Below, piece after piece: positions 63,815 to 64,000 of a stretch of DNA of 64,000 bases. The stretch's first letter is position 1; each line of letters begins with the position of its first letter. The position numbers and the translations under genes are program-made. Source of the stretch: GAS188 sp963713805 (GTDB lineage: Bacteria; Pseudomonadota; Alphaproteobacteria; Rhizobiales; Beijerinckiaceae); the NCBI GenBank assembly GCA_963713805.1, contig CAVQNF010000003.1:248001-312000 (forward strand), written 5' to 3'. The notes beneath the pieces are model-generated. The model worked only from the letters and a program-made list of their open reading frames with translations. It was not told the origin of the DNA and did no database searches.

Positions 63815-64000
63815 ATGATGTACATAAGGTCCACAATGCGGCGAACGATGCCACTCTGTACGATCGCAGCCGCTGGCGCGATGGTGCTGCCTCAAGCGAC
63901 GCGGCCTCGCTTTCACTTCGTTTATACCATTGGCCAGCGTTATCGCGCTCCTGACGGCTGCAATGCGTAGCGCAAAAGCGTTATTGTGCGGCGTCGAGTC
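63815..64000 (+). CDS. Possible small exported or membrane protein, cut by window end
   Basis: Begins MMYIRSTMRRTMPLCTIAAA with signal-peptide character (basic start, then GAMVLPQA). The called frame stops at 63970, but after a possible shift near 63905 another frame gives a hydrophobic run LAFTSFIPLASVIALLTAAM and stays open to the window edge. A purine-rich GGAGGAGG lies a few bases upstream of the ATG. No family recognised. The stretch 63671-63814 holds nothing else. Confidence 0.3.

Overview
The window is high-GC bacterial DNA with alphaproteobacterial gene content, most likely order Hyphomicrobiales (Rhizobiales). The evidence is an atpHAGDC operon without F0 genes, a groESL operon with a CIRCE element, Ku/LigD end-joining genes with two Ku copies, ExoP/Wza-type exopolysaccharide genes, and several small families familiar from Bradyrhizobium-like genomes. 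I cannot name the genus from sequence alone.

Layout. 0-5 kb: end of a GGDEF/EAL protein, argE, an FAD oxidoreductase and an SDR. 5-10 kb: an OmpR-type regulator coupled to a DUF4173 membrane protein, an accessory patch (Xre/ParS antitoxin with a toxin stub, GIY-YIG-like gene) and an MBL hydrolase. 10-16 kb: the F1 ATP synthase operon on the minus strand, with a PH-domain membrane gene between atpA and atpG. 16-20 kb: a dinucleotide-binding reductase, groESL, and a RelE-like toxin with an Xre antitoxin. 20-25.6 kb: Uup-like ABC-F ATPase, ECF sigma factor, winged-helix/TPR regulator, HNH-like protein. 25.8-29 kb: sugar-type ABC importer (two permeases and a binding protein, no ATPase). 29-36 kb: MFS transporter, HEPN protein, winged-helix regulator, Gfo/Idh/MocA oxidoreductase, DUF1801 protein, LysM protein and small exported proteins. 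36-42.5 kb: tandem cysteine-rich-repeat proteins, RND efflux adaptor and pump, cation/proton antiporter. 43-47.4 kb: ku, ligD, ku. 47.5-58 kb: exopolysaccharide locus (ligase-like protein, Wza-like exporter, Wzz/BY-kinase, two glycosyltransferases). 58-64 kb: accessory region with a YqaJ exonuclease - ERF annealing protein - HNH nuclease cassette, flanked by genes of unknown function.

A dominant property of the sequence is single-base frame disruption. More than 40 frame changes break genes that cannot all be dead, including atpA, atpH and groEL. On the plus strand almost every change reads as one extra base (seven of eight in the BY-kinase gene). I read this as insertion-biased sequencing or assembly error, so broken genes are annotated as single CDSs spanning their frames unless there is separate evidence of decay. 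Separate evidence exists for the RES-toxin stub at 8.4 kb and the truncated PSRP fragment at 48.3 kb.

No rRNA, tRNA, CRISPR array, transposase or integrase was recognised.
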